Assembly: GCF_001421515.1 (NCBI RefSeq)
Contig: NZ_LMKM01000003.1
Span: forward strand, 188,966-252,965
Source of the DNA: Pedobacter sp. Leaf216
Lineage (GTDB): Bacteria; Bacteroidota; Bacteroidia; Sphingobacteriales; Sphingobacteriaceae
DNA: 64,000 bases
Reading direction: 5' to 3'
Below the pieces are notes generated by a model. That model was given only the letters and a program-made list of their open reading frames with translations. It was not told the DNA's origin and searched no databases. A program made the translations under genes and the position numbers. How positions within the stretch are numbered: position 1 is the stretch's first letter; each line of letters opens with the position of its first letter. Positions 16,602 through 24,754 of this stretch are shown here, in pieces.

Positions 16602-18167
16602 TTACTTATTCAACCCAAAATATTCTGCAGCATTCCAATCTGGTAAATTCCACGATAACCAGCCTACGCTTTCATATCGTTCTTTAAAATAACCAATACG
16701 TTCGTCTAGTTTATTTTTATAAAAATCTGCAGTTCCCGGTTTTGCAATTTCTCTTTCATAAAGCCTTTTCGAAGGTTCATAATGTAATTTTGAGCGGTTT
16801 TTATCTAAAATAGGCAAAGTTTTATCTGAGAGTGAAAGCAAATAATCGGCGTCTAAACCCACCTGGGCACTTTTGGCTAAATTATATTTTACAATAAATA
16901 CATCCCAGTTAACAAGACTAAAAACCAGCAATAAAACGAACCAGATATGGCCATTTATTTTAAATAAATAAAATAAGGTTCGCTGTTTGGCTACTTTTAA
17001 ATAAACTGTTGCTAAACCAATGATACAAAGAATGGCAAAAACCAGTACGCCAATTCTTTTGTGGGTTAAGCCATGAAATTCGATATAATAACCATCGCGG
17101 ATAAAAACAGAAATAATAAGAATAAAATTTTGAACCATCCAGGTAATGGCCAAAGTTTTAAGTGTTTTACTTTTGCTGTAGAAGTTTAAGTTGCCACGGA
17201 AAAAATATAAAATCACCGCCATAGCCAATATAATGCTAAAAATTAATGCATTGGTACCATCATGAAGGTCGGAAGAGAAATTACCGGCAGGTTTATAGCC
17301 AAACCATAGTGTAGAAATGTCGATTAAATTAACGCTGAGCAAGAGTACGTTTAGTGAAATAAATGAAATAAAACCGATCACATACTCCGTTTTTAAAGCC
17401 ATCTTTTTGGTAATAATTTGACTTGTAAAGGTATGAGCAACTTCATACCAGATGCTTTTCGGTTTCTGACTTCGCCTTATCCGTAAAAGTTGTTCATTAC
17501 AGCTGGCCTCCAGTTTTTCGATACTTTTATTATAAAAAGTGATTATTAAACCTGCAGTTACCAATATACCCAGGCAGAAATGAAAGAAACGGGGCAGGCT
17601 TAAATCCTTAAATATAAACCCGAAGATATTATTGAAAAAATTAGAAATATTGGTAAGTAGCAGATCCATGTAATGTGCAAAAACTTCGTTTGCACCGCTG
17701 TAAATAGCTGTAAATACAATAAGAATAATTATTGGAAGTATGATGTATTTAATCGGCCTGAAAACGGGCTTCAAATTAAATTTCCCAATATTAACGTCCG
17801 ACAGTCTTTTAATTAAACTTGCAGGAACAGTTACCATTTGCACAATAGTTGCCAAAACTGCAATATAAATGGTTTTTACGGCCGGGTAGTGTGCATAGCC
17901 AATAAACAGCATTAAACTAACATAATAGCTTACAGCGGTTAGTGCAGAATTATTTACCACTACCAAAACGGCTGCAAGTAAATGTGCCAGTGCATACATT
18001 TTAAACTTTGTGCTTTTAATTAACTCTTGATTAAAAATGGTAACTGTAATAATAAAAACACTATAAATCAATTGGTTTAACGCTAACCATTGATCCCAAA
18101 AAATGTAGCTAAAGAGAAGTCCGCCAATTAAGGTAGAAATTAGCAAGAGGTTGGATTTATTTTTCAT
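16602..18167 (-). CDS. DUF4173-type polytopic membrane protein
   Basis: This is a protein of about 521 residues with some 12 hydrophobic segments and a soluble C-terminal stretch of about 90 residues. The late region containing LVNWDVFIVKYNLAKS and DADYLLSLSDKTLPIL fits the DUF4173 family; function unknown. I place the start at 18167 (MKNKSNLLLISTLIGG) because the upstream extension would overlap the previous gene and has no conserved character. It is the last gene of a four-gene minus-strand operon that begins at 19460 and includes a winged-helix regulator; the gap to the previous gene is two bases. Confidence 0.8.
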   Translation of the reverse strand: MKNKSNLLLISTLIGGLLFSYIFWDQWLALNQLIYSVFIITVTIFNQELIKSTKFKMYALAHLLAAVLVVVNNSALTAVSYYVSLMLFIGYAHYPAVKTIYIAVLATIVQMVTVPASLIKRLSDVNIGKFNLKPVFRPIKYIILPIIILIVFTAIYSGANEVFAHYMDLLLTNISNFFNNIFGFIFKDLSLPRFFHFCLGILVTAGLIITFYNKSIEKLEASCNEQLLRIRRSQKPKSIWYEVAHTFTSQIITKKMALKTEYVIGFISFISLNVLLLSVNLIDISTLWFGYKPAGNFSSDLHDGTNALIFSIILAMAVILYFFRGNLNFYSKSKTLKTLAITWMVQNFILIISVFIRDGYYIEFHGLTHKRIGVLVFAILCIIGLATVYLKVAKQRTLFYLFKINGHIWFVLLLVFSLVNWDVFIVKYNLAKSAQVGLDADYLLSLSDKTLPILDKNRSKLHYEPSKRLYEREIAKPGTADFYKNKLDERIGYFKERYESVGWLSWNLPDWNAAEYFGLNK

Positions 18168-18169
18168 GT

Positions 18170-18481
18170 TTAAGAATTGAAATAACTTACAATGAGTATA
18201 TAGAATATGACTAAGGGAATATTTAACAGCATGATAATCATGGTTGCTACAATTTTTCTCCAATGATTTTGTTGTCTGAAACACTCAAGGAGGAGAACAA
18301 GGAAGAATAGTCCATTTATGGCGGCTGCAAAATATATGTAGATGAAGCCAACTAACACCAGTTCGCTAACCCTTAATGCAAAATATGCTAATAGTATAAT
18401 GGTGCCAATTGCGGCAGAAAGTACGGCCATCCATTTGCCGGTTTCAATAAGTAAAGGCCGTTTTATTTCCTTATTTTCCAT
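18170..18481 (-). CDS. Small membrane protein in the DUF4173 operon
   Basis: This protein of about 103 residues starts MENKEIKRPLLIETGKW and has three hydrophobic segments (about 18-38, 43-65 and 78-98). A further in-frame ATG at 18505 adds eight residues, but it would lie inside the inverted-repeat regulatory site described at 18493-18507, so I prefer 18481. It ends two bases before the DUF4173 gene. Function unknown; co-transcription with that gene and the regulator upstream is likely. Confidence 0.7.
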   Translation of the reverse strand: MENKEIKRPLLIETGKWMAVLSAAIGTIILLAYFALRVSELVLVGFIYIYFAAAINGLFFLVLLLECFRQQNHWRKIVATMIIMLLNIPLVIFYILIVSYFNS

Positions 18482-18492
18482 TTTTAAAAGTG

Positions 18493-18507
18493 CTTTGAGT
18501 TTCAAAG
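18493..18507 (-). promoter_or_regulatory. Inverted repeat CTTTG-N5-CAAAG, copy 2 (candidate operator)
   Basis: CTTTGAGTTTCAAAG, followed by TAAATAG, repeats the site at 19471-19485 in sequence, orientation and distance from the next start codon. A regulator of the winged-helix type is encoded between the two sites. Confidence 0.45.
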
Positions 18508-18525
18508 TAAATAGTTAAAAAAAAA

Positions 18526-18822
18526 TTATAGTTTCTTGATCATTTTTTCAAGTGCATCCAAATGTGCTTTAAAGGCTTGTTTGCCTAATGCTGTAATAGA
18601 ATAGGTAGTGCTTGTTTTTCTACCGATAAAACCTTTATGCACTTTAATAAATTCGGCCTGCTCCAAAGTATTCAGGTGTGAGGCCAGGTTACCATCTGTT
18701 AGCTCTAGCATCTGTTTAAGGTCGTTGAAGCCAATTTCATTATTAACCACCAACATAGACATTACGCCCAACCTGATCCGGCTATCGAATATTTTATTTA
18801 AATCTGCTATCGGGTTTTTCAT
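18526..18822 (-). CDS. Winged helix-turn-helix transcriptional regulator
   Basis: The 98 residues form one winged-helix domain of the MarR/PadR-like kind found in many Bacteroidota: LGVMSMLVVNNEIGFNDLKQ, then the recognition region LTDGNLASHLNTLEQAEFIK and a basic wing KGFIGRKTSTTYSIT. The C-terminal helix FKAHLDALEKMIKKL probably dimerises. It starts two bases after the end of the membrane gene upstream in the operon and so is co-transcribed with the membrane proteins it may control. The repeated CTTTG-N5-CAAAG sites at 18493 and 19471 are candidate operators. Confidence 0.88.
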   Translation of the reverse strand: MKNPIADLNKIFDSRIRLGVMSMLVVNNEIGFNDLKQMLELTDGNLASHLNTLEQAEFIKVHKGFIGRKTSTTYSITALGKQAFKAHLDALEKMIKKL

Positions 18823-18824
18823 CC

Positions 18825-19460
18825 TTACTGACCTCTCTCATATTTAAAATACATTAAAAGACCATAAACAATGTGCAAAACACCAAAACCGAAAGCCCAG
18901 AAAATTAAGCCATAACCTACAAAAAACATGCAGATTAATCCGAGGATAACCTCACAAAAACCCAGGTAGCGGATATCACTATAGGTAAATTTACTGGCGT
19001 TGATGAGTGATAACCCATAAAAAATCAAACAGCTGGGTGCAATAATACTATAAGTGTTGGGGTGATTGATCAAAAGCGCAATAATAAACAGGCCACCAGC
19101 CACCAAAGGTATCATGAGGTTGAACAGGAGTGATTTTGAAGTTTTATCCCAGATTGGAAGATTATTTTTTTGACTTTTCCTGTAAGTAAACAAAATCCCA
19201 CCGGCCAAAGCAATAATCAGTACAAAAATACCAAGTTTTACCAGGTTAAATTCAAGATCCATTTCTCCATCAACACCATAACCGTAACCACGCTTATTTA
19301 TGTATTTGTTGATTTCATCGTTGGCAAAATAAGCTCCAATTAGTGCAATAACCCCAGCAAAAACACCAGATAAGCCACTCAAAGAGATAAATCTCGACGA
19401 CCTATCCATCATTTGTCTGATATCTTTTAAGGCATTTAATTGTTCTTCTTGATTACTCAT
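18825..19460 (-). CDS. Polytopic membrane protein, first gene of the regulator operon
   Basis: The 211 residues begin with a soluble helix (EEQLNALKDIRQMMDRSSRF) and then have about six hydrophobic segments. The family is unknown to me but regularly accompanies small winged-helix regulators in Bacteroidota. It is the first gene of the four-gene operon running to 16602, and its promoter at 19481-19511 is one of the clearest in the window. Confidence 0.75.
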   Translation of the reverse strand: MSNQEEQLNALKDIRQMMDRSSRFISLSGLSGVFAGVIALIGAYFANDEINKYINKRGYGYGVDGEMDLEFNLVKLGIFVLIIALAGGILFTYRKSQKNNLPIWDKTSKSLLFNLMIPLVAGGLFIIALLINHPNTYSIIAPSCLIFYGLSLINASKFTYSDIRYLGFCEVILGLICMFFVGYGLIFWAFGFGVLHIVYGLLMYFKYERGQ

Positions 19461-19470
19461 TTTGAAAGTG

Positions 19471-19485
19471 CTTTGTTTTTCAAAG
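19471..19485 (-). promoter_or_regulatory. Inverted repeat CTTTG-N5-CAAAG, copy 1 (candidate operator)
   Basis: CTTTGTTTTTCAAAG overlaps the -7 box and the predicted start of transcription of the operon, where a repressor would block initiation. The same site with the same flanks (AAAGTG before, TAAATAG or TTAAATAG after) recurs at 18493-18507. Confidence 0.5.
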
Positions 19486-19511
19486 TTAAATAGAAATTTG
19501 TTATTTCCAAA
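19481..19511 (-). promoter_or_regulatory. Promoter of the membrane-protein/regulator operon
   Basis: On the minus strand TTTG (19508-19511), a 19-base spacer and TAACTTTG (19481-19488) match the consensus at both boxes. Confidence 0.65.
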
Positions 19512-19706
19512 TCTTTTTAAATTTAAATTGGTTGATGCTAACGGTTGGATGGCTTATGATGATGAAGTTCAAACATTGGAATTAGATAATCAATCTTTGA
19601 TACATTATTTTCTATTGAACTTTTGCCCAGTGAACGAAATAAGCTATGAACCAATTAACCAATGAACTAATGACCAACGATCCATTGAACTAACCAACCA
19701 TTTTAC

Positions 19707-19714
19707 TAAATTTG
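19707..19714 (+). promoter_or_regulatory. -7 box TAAATTTG of lolD, four bases before the start
   Basis: This exact consensus has a TTG 19 bases upstream (19685-19687). The spacer to the ATG at 19719 is four bases, predicting a leaderless transcript. The 250 bases upstream hold only short AT-rich repeats of the TGAACTAA/ACCAA type. Confidence 0.6.
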
Positions 19715-19718
19715 AAGC

Positions 19719-20369
19719 ATGCTAAAAGCCACGGGAATAAGAAAATCGTACGGAAATCTACAAATCTTAAAAGGTGTAAATTTTGAAGTGCAAAAAGGGG
19801 AGATTGTAAGTATAATAGGTCCATCGGGTGCTGGTAAAAGTACTTTATTACATATTTTAGGCACTTTGGATAAACCTGATGATGGTACTGTAGAATTAAA
19901 AGGAACGGTAATCAATAAATTGAGTGGCGATTTGTTGAGTGCTTTCCGCAATCAGAATATCGGTTTCGTATTCCAGTTCCACCATCTTTTGCCCGAATTT
20001 AGCGCGATTGAAAATATTTGCATCCCGGCATTTATTGCGAAAACAAATAAAAAACAGGCAGAAACAAGGGCACTCGAATTATTGGATTTATTTGGATTGA
20101 AAGATAGGGCTCAACACAAACCCAATCAGCTATCAGGTGGAGAACAGCAGCGTGTGGCAATTGCAAGAGCACTGATCAATAATCCTTCGATTATTTTGGC
20201 TGATGAACCTTCTGGTAACCTCGATTCTGAAAATGCTGCCGGCTTACACCAGTTGTTTGTAACCTTGCGTGATAATTTCCACCAAACGTTTGTTATTGTT
20301 ACGCACAATGAACACCTGGCTAAAACAAGCGATAGGGTGGTGAGCATGAAAGATGGACTAATTGTATAG
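19719..20369 (+). CDS. lolD: Lipoprotein-releasing ABC transporter ATPase, LolD type
   Basis: This 216-residue ATPase has Walker [10 protein letters not shown] (about 34-42), signature [15 protein letters not shown], Walker [14 protein letters not shown] and the H-loop VTHNE. The segment [20 protein letters not shown] is typical of LolD, which powers release of lipoproteins from the inner membrane by LolC/E. No LolC/E partner is adjacent, which is usual in this phylum. A different ATPase of the same superfamily lies at 2895. The LolD label rests on sequence resemblance; a MacB-like role cannot be excluded. Confidence 0.85.
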   Translation: MLKATGIRKSYGNLQILKGVNFEVQKGEIVSIIGPSGAGKSTLLHILGTLDKPDDGTVELKGTVINKLSGDLLSAFRNQNIGFVFQFHHLLPEFSAIENICIPAFIAKTNKKQAETRALELLDLFGLKDRAQHKPNQLSGGEQQRVAIARALINNPSIILADEPSGNLDSENAAGLHQLFVTLRDNFHQTFVIVTHNEHLAKTSDRVVSMKDGLIV

Positions 20370-20460
20370 GATTAAAGGATTCTAAAAGGTTTTCTGGCAT
20401 TCATTAATTTCTCATTCAATCATTCAAAATTAAGTCATTTACTCACTCAATCATTAAATC

Positions 20461-20940
20461 TTGAAAATACTGATAACAGGCGGAAATAATGCCAAAGCTT
20501 TAAAGTTGATGAAAGCATTTCCGAGCCATTTTGTTTTGCTGGCAGATTATGGTGATGTACCAGGCATAATAACAGAAAACTATGCTTTTTCATCGCTCGG
20601 TTTATTAAATAAAGACAGTATAGCACATATTTTACTTAACTTTTGCATTACAGAAGCAATAGATTGTATTATCCCGCTGCATGATTATGAAGTTGAACCT
20701 TTGGCTAAATCTTCAGTATTGTTTAGCGAATATGGTATTCAGGTTTTGCTTCCTGATGCTGATTTAATTGCAGGTTATATCACTGAGGAAAAAGTAAACT
20801 ATCAAAATTTTGCGGTTTACATTCATGGCGACTGCATTTTCTCCAGTGAAAGCAATTCGGTGGCCAATAAATTACCTTCAACCTTTAATGGGGTATTTGG
20901 TTACAACAATAACAATGAACTAAAACTTTTTACAATTTAA
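20461..20940 (+). CDS. Stand-alone pre-ATP-grasp domain protein (TTG start)
   Basis: This 159-residue protein starts MKILITGGNNAKALKLMKAF, a Rossmann-like nucleotide loop, and continues through AIDCIIPLHDYEVEPLAK and GIQVLLPDADLIAGYITEEK, the pattern of the N-terminal domain of ATP-grasp ligases. In those enzymes the ATP-grasp catalytic domain follows the last helix; here the protein ends about 45 residues later without it. No ATG is available, so TTG at 20461 is the likely start. The stop overlaps the next ATG by one base (TAATG), coupling it to the HAD-like gene. It may be a subunit or a relic; function unknown. Confidence 0.7.
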   Translation: MKILITGGNNAKALKLMKAFPSHFVLLADYGDVPGIITENYAFSSLGLLNKDSIAHILLNFCITEAIDCIIPLHDYEVEPLAKSSVLFSEYGIQVLLPDADLIAGYITEEKVNYQNFAVYIHGDCIFSSESNSVANKLPSTFNGVFGYNNNNELKLFTI

Positions 20941-21548
20941 TGAACGCATACGAATACGTTAAAGACAAGCAGATTGTAATTTTTGAATTAGACAATGTGC
21001 TTTTTCCTGAAAAAGATTATTTGCTCCAGGTATATTACCTTTTTGCACAGTTTATAGAGTATACTGAACAAAAAGGGGCGCAGCCTATAATTGAATTTAT
21101 GCGGGCTGAGTATGAAAATACAGGAGCAGACAAACTTTTTGAAAAAACGGCAAAGCAATTCGGGATTGATCATAAATACCTACATAATTTCGATCTTTTG
21201 CATCAAAATGCACGCTTACCATTAAAGCTATTGCTCTACAAAAATATACTTGAGTTTATGCAGGAACTTGTGGTAGACCGTAAGCAGATATTTATTGTAA
21301 CAGCCGGAAATCCGGAACAACAGCTGAATAAAATCAAGCAAACCGAGTGGAATGGATTAGAACAATACCTTACTGTTTTCTTTGCTGAAGAATTAGATCA
21401 GCCTAAAGCAGAAATTTTTCAGAACATACTAAACAACAATAATTTATCATACGATAAAGCGTTAGTTGTTGGTGCAAATAATTTTGATGAGCAACAATCT
21501 AAATCAATTAATTTGCCGTATATTGAGTCACTAGAAATTTACAAATAA
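20940..21548 (+). CDS. HAD-superfamily protein with altered catalytic residues
   Basis: The 202 residues have the fold markers of a haloacid dehalogenase hydrolase: motif I IFELDNVLFPE (15-24), motif II Thr121 in FIVTAGNP, motif III Lys156 in QPKAEIF and motif IV LVVGANNFDEQ (176-185). The nucleophile Asp of motif I is Glu16, and the first acidic residue of motif IV (normally GD) is Ala179. Phosphatase activity is therefore doubtful. The gene overlaps the pre-ATP-grasp gene by one base and is two bases from the S41 peptidase gene, so all three form one operon. Confidence 0.8.
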   Translation: MNAYEYVKDKQIVIFELDNVLFPEKDYLLQVYYLFAQFIEYTEQKGAQPIIEFMRAEYENTGADKLFEKTAKQFGIDHKYLHNFDLLHQNARLPLKLLLYKNILEFMQELVVDRKQIFIVTAGNPEQQLNKIKQTEWNGLEQYLTVFFAEELDQPKAEIFQNILNNNNLSYDKALVVGANNFDEQQSKSINLPYIESLEIYK

Positions 21549-21550
21549 AT

Positions 21551-23041
21551 ATGCTTAGAAAATTCATTACGCAAAATGCTTTCATAGGTGCTTTACTTTT
21601 AGTTATTGGTTTTACAACATCATGTAAAAAATCCAATAACGGTGGCGATGCCAATGGAGTGGAGCAGGGTGCTTCCGGAACAAGGGCAGAATTAACCAAA
21701 GATTCAATTTACCTCTACGCCCAACAAACCTATTATTGGAATGTTGGCATGCCTAGTTATGCATCTTTCAACCCAAGGCAGTATGCATCAAATAATGCGG
21801 TTTTATCGGCAATAAAATTATTACCGAGCACTGGAGGAAAGGATAAATATTCTTTTATTGATGATGGTAGCGTAGCAACTCAACTTGGCGGGGCAGGTGA
21901 GGATTATGGTTTTTCAGCCAATTTTGATCTCTCTGATCTTTTGCGTGTGAAATATGTTTATCCGGGCTCTCCTGCAGATGTTCAAGGTTTAAAAAGAGGA
22001 TACCAGATTACTAAAGTTAACGGAGGTGGAACTTCAAGATCAAGCAGTACCGATATTGCTAACTTAAATGCTTCAATATTTGGAGATAATCCTTCTATTT
22101 CTCTCACGGTTAAAAAAATGGATGGAAGTTCACAGGACATTGTAATTAACCGGGCCAACTACAATATTAATCCTATTTTATACACCAATACTTATACAAT
22201 AGGTGCAAAAAAGGTAGGTTATATCGTATTTAACAGTTTTACCACCAATGCAGTTCCTGCTTTGGATGCCGCTTTTGCAAAATTTACTGCAGATGGTGTA
22301 ACCGAACTTGTTGTCGATTTAAGGTATAACGGTGGTGGTTCGGTAGCTACGTCCGAAGCCTTTACAAATCTGATCGCACCGCCATCACAAAATGGAAAAA
22401 TAATGTATACTACCTATTGGACCAAAACCATGCAGGATGGGGCAGCAACGATTTTACAAAACCAGAAATTTTACGGTAAAGATACCCAGGGCAATACACG
22501 TCTTTTTTCTTTGTTTGATTATTCTTATAAACCAACAATAGCAGCCGAAAATCAGGAACTTTTTAAAAAACGTGGTGCATTGAATGGCTTAACAAGAGTA
22601 TATTTTATAGTAACCGGAGGTACAGCTTCTGCCAGTGAGCTGTTAATTAATAATTTAAAACCTGTAATGGATGTTAAATTGATTGGTAAAACAACATATG
22701 GTAAGCCTGTTGGATTTTTCTCTATAAGAATCGATAAAAACGATCTGTACATCCCACAGTTCCAAACCAAAAATCAACTTGATCAAGGTGATTACTTTTC
22801 GGGTATGACAGTTGATAAAGATGTAACGGATGATTTAAGCAGAGATTTTGGAGACCCGGAAGAAAGAATGTTGGCCCAGGCTTTATATTATTCATCAAAC
22901 AATAATTTTATGGCTTTAGCCAAAGATAATGCATTAAGTAGCACCAGTGGAGTCTCAAAAATTGCAACAGACAATGCAAACGAAAAGTTAAACCATGAAT
23001 TTAAGGGAATGGTTGAAACTAGAAAGCTGAAATTAAAGTAA
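21551..23041 (+). CDS. S41 family peptidase (C-terminal processing protease), lipoprotein
   Basis: The signal peptide ends in lipobox FTTSC with Cys25 lipidated. A PDZ domain follows (about 110-200; RVKYVYPGSPADVQGLKRG). The S41 domain has nucleophile Ser360 in GGTASASELL and Lys385 in TTYGKPVG, 25 residues later, as in characterised tail-specific proteases. It is expected to cut envelope proteins near their C-termini. The 496-residue length is normal for the Bacteroidota lipoprotein subgroup. It is the last gene of a three-gene operon and is followed by a terminator. Confidence 0.9.
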   Translation: MLRKFITQNAFIGALLLVIGFTTSCKKSNNGGDANGVEQGASGTRAELTKDSIYLYAQQTYYWNVGMPSYASFNPRQYASNNAVLSAIKLLPSTGGKDKYSFIDDGSVATQLGGAGEDYGFSANFDLSDLLRVKYVYPGSPADVQGLKRGYQITKVNGGGTSRSSSTDIANLNASIFGDNPSISLTVKKMDGSSQDIVINRANYNINPILYTNTYTIGAKKVGYIVFNSFTTNAVPALDAAFAKFTADGVTELVVDLRYNGGGSVATSEAFTNLIAPPSQNGKIMYTTYWTKTMQDGAATILQNQKFYGKDTQGNTRLFSLFDYSYKPTIAAENQELFKKRGALNGLTRVYFIVTGGTASASELLINNLKPVMDVKLIGKTTYGKPVGFFSIRIDKNDLYIPQFQTKNQLDQGDYFSGMTVDKDVTDDLSRDFGDPEERMLAQALYYSSNNNFMALAKDNALSSTSGVSKIATDNANEKLNHEFKGMVETRKLKLK

Positions 23042-23062
23042 TTAATAATAAATAAGTTATTT

Positions 23063-23099
23063 AGGCCGGTTTTGTATTTCAAAATCGGCCTTTTTTTAA
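23063..23099 (+). terminator. Terminator after the S41 peptidase gene
   Basis: AGGCCGGTTTTG pairs with CAAAATCGGCCT and is followed by a run of seven T. Confidence 0.85.
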
Positions 23100-23186
23100 T
23101 AATTATTACAAAAATTGAATAAATACTGTTGTTTATTTTCTAAAATTTTGATAAGCTTGTTTAACATTAATCGTTAAAGAGATACC

Positions 23187-23453
23187 ATGCCAATAGAAAT
23201 TGTAGAAAAGGAACATATAAGCTATTTAAATATTATCAATTCAAAAGAAGATCATTCCAGTGAATTAAAAACCAAACTAGAAGAAGCCCAACGCCTCGGT
23301 AACGAATTTAAATCCAAAGCCGTAATTACATTCAACACAACAATTGGCCCTAAGCGTGTTGATACTACAGTTTGGGCAGTTACGGAGAAATATATACAAC
23401 TAAAAAATAACATTCACATTCCATTAAAAAGTTTAATCGATATTGATTTTTAA
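23187..23453 (+). CDS. Small conserved-looking protein of unknown function
   Basis: The 88 residues begin with MPIEIVEKEHISYLNIINSK, contain a charged helix rich in Glu and Lys (about 22-40), and end in a beta-rich part: AVITFNTTIGPKRVDTTVWA then IHIPLKSLIDIDF. That second half looks like a small barrel, as in proteins that read a default value and fall back to a set of threshold residues, but I cannot name a family. It is a soluble, probably cytoplasmic protein, encoded 51 bases before dprA on the same strand. Confidence 0.65.
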   Translation: MPIEIVEKEHISYLNIINSKEDHSSELKTKLEEAQRLGNEFKSKAVITFNTTIGPKRVDTTVWAVTEKYIQLKNNIHIPLKSLIDIDF

Positions 23454-23504
23454 GCTTGCTTTAAGGAAATAAATCATCCCGCATTTATTTAACCTTATTA
23501 AAAT

Positions 23505-24599
23505 ATGAGCACGCTCCATAAAATTGCCTTAACATTTATTAAATCTATTGGACCGGTAACGGCCAAAAACCTTCTTGCATATTGTGGAAGTGCCGAAAAT
23601 GTATTTTCGGCATCAAAGAAGCAGTTGCTGGAAATTCCAGGTATTGGAGAGAAAACAATAGCAGCAATTAACGGAACAAATGCCCTCGAAAGAGCTAGGC
23701 AGGAATTGGATTTTGTTGAAAAACACGGCATAGATGTTTTATTCTTCTCTGATGAAAAATATCCGAAACGATTAAAAAACTGTTTCGATTCTCCCATCTT
23801 GCTTTACGCCAAAGGTACTGCAGATTTGAATCATCAACGCATTGTGAGTATCGTTGGAACAAGAAATGCAACAACTTACGGCAAAAATCTGTGTAAAGAG
23901 TTATGCGAAGTTTTAGCTCCTTACAACGTAGTAATTACAAGTGGCCTTGCTTACGGGATCGATATTACTGCCCATAAAGAATGTTTGGCAAATCAGATTC
24001 CAACAGTTGGCGTACTTGGGCATGGCCTTGACCGTTTATACCCTAAAATTCATAAAAGTATTTCACAAAAAATGGTTTTAAATGGTGGTTTGCTTACTGA
24101 GTTTCCGATATTAACTAACCCAGACCGGCAGAATTTTCCACAAAGAAACCGGATCATTGCAGGAATTGCCGACGCAACCATTGTAGTAGAGGCTTCGATA
24201 AAAGGTGGGGCACTAATTACAGCCGAAATAGCCAATTCTTACAATAAAGATGTTTATGCTTTTCCTGGACGAACAAACGATGTTTTTTCTGAAGGTTGTA
24301 ATTTTCTGATTAAAACAAATCGGGCAGGCTTAATAAATAACGCCAATGATCTGATTTATTATTTGGGTTGGGATGATGAAGTGAAAGAGAAAAAAAGAGT
24401 GGCCCAAACTACATTGCAACTTAGTTTAACGCCAAACGAACAAAAAGTTGTTGAAGCTATGCAAAATGGTCAGCTTTCAATTGATGAACTTAGCATTCAA
24501 CTAAATATTCAGCAGAGTAAGCTTGCAATCGTGATCCTGACTTTAGAAATGCAGGGCATAATTGTTTCTTTGCCGGGTAAAATTTATAAGCTTGCATAA
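23505..24599 (+). CDS. dprA: DNA-processing protein DprA
   Basis: DprA loads RecA on incoming single-stranded DNA during natural transformation. The N-terminal helix-hairpin-helix region has LEIPGIGEKTIAAING (about 44-59). The Rossmann core includes SIVGTRNATTYG, TSGLAYGIDITAH, the NFPQRNRIIAGIA motif and GALITAEIA. The C-terminal winged helix (about 295-364) ends IIVSLPGKIYKLA. The length of 364 residues is normal. Whether this strain is transformable cannot be judged from one gene, since dprA is widespread in species not known to be competent. Confidence 0.94.
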   Translation: MSTLHKIALTFIKSIGPVTAKNLLAYCGSAENVFSASKKQLLEIPGIGEKTIAAINGTNALERARQELDFVEKHGIDVLFFSDEKYPKRLKNCFDSPILLYAKGTADLNHQRIVSIVGTRNATTYGKNLCKELCEVLAPYNVVITSGLAYGIDITAHKECLANQIPTVGVLGHGLDRLYPKIHKSISQKMVLNGGLLTEFPILTNPDRQNFPQRNRIIAGIADATIVVEASIKGGALITAEIANSYNKDVYAFPGRTNDVFSEGCNFLIKTNRAGLINNANDLIYYLGWDDEVKEKKRVAQTTLQLSLTPNEQKVVEAMQNGQLSIDELSIQLNIQQSKLAIVILTLEMQGIIVSLPGKIYKLA

Positions 24600-24716
24600 C
24601 GTAAGGAATTGCCATTCGCCCAATAATCAATCTATAATGCCTATCATTATTATAGATTATGTAATTAAATTCTATAAATTTTTGATTTTCGAAATTATGT
24701 TTCAAATAAATATTAG

Positions 24717-24750
24717 TTTGTAAAATACTTAATGCCTTTGCTTAATTTTG
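24717..24750 (+). promoter_or_regulatory. Promoter of the cystathionine beta-synthase gene
   Basis: TTTG (24717-24720), a 22-base spacer and TAATTTTG (24743-24750). The -7 box ends four bases before the ATG, predicting a leaderless mRNA. Confidence 0.55.
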
Positions 24751-24754
24751 TATC

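Noticed and set aside
19462..19665. 67-codon open frame upstream of lolD
   Set aside because: It starts inside the divergent promoter of the membrane-protein operon and covers low-complexity TGAACTAA repeats.
20380..20460. ATTCAATCATT-type repeats before the pre-ATP-grasp gene
   Set aside because: They are short, irregular and AT-rich; nothing beyond low complexity is supported.
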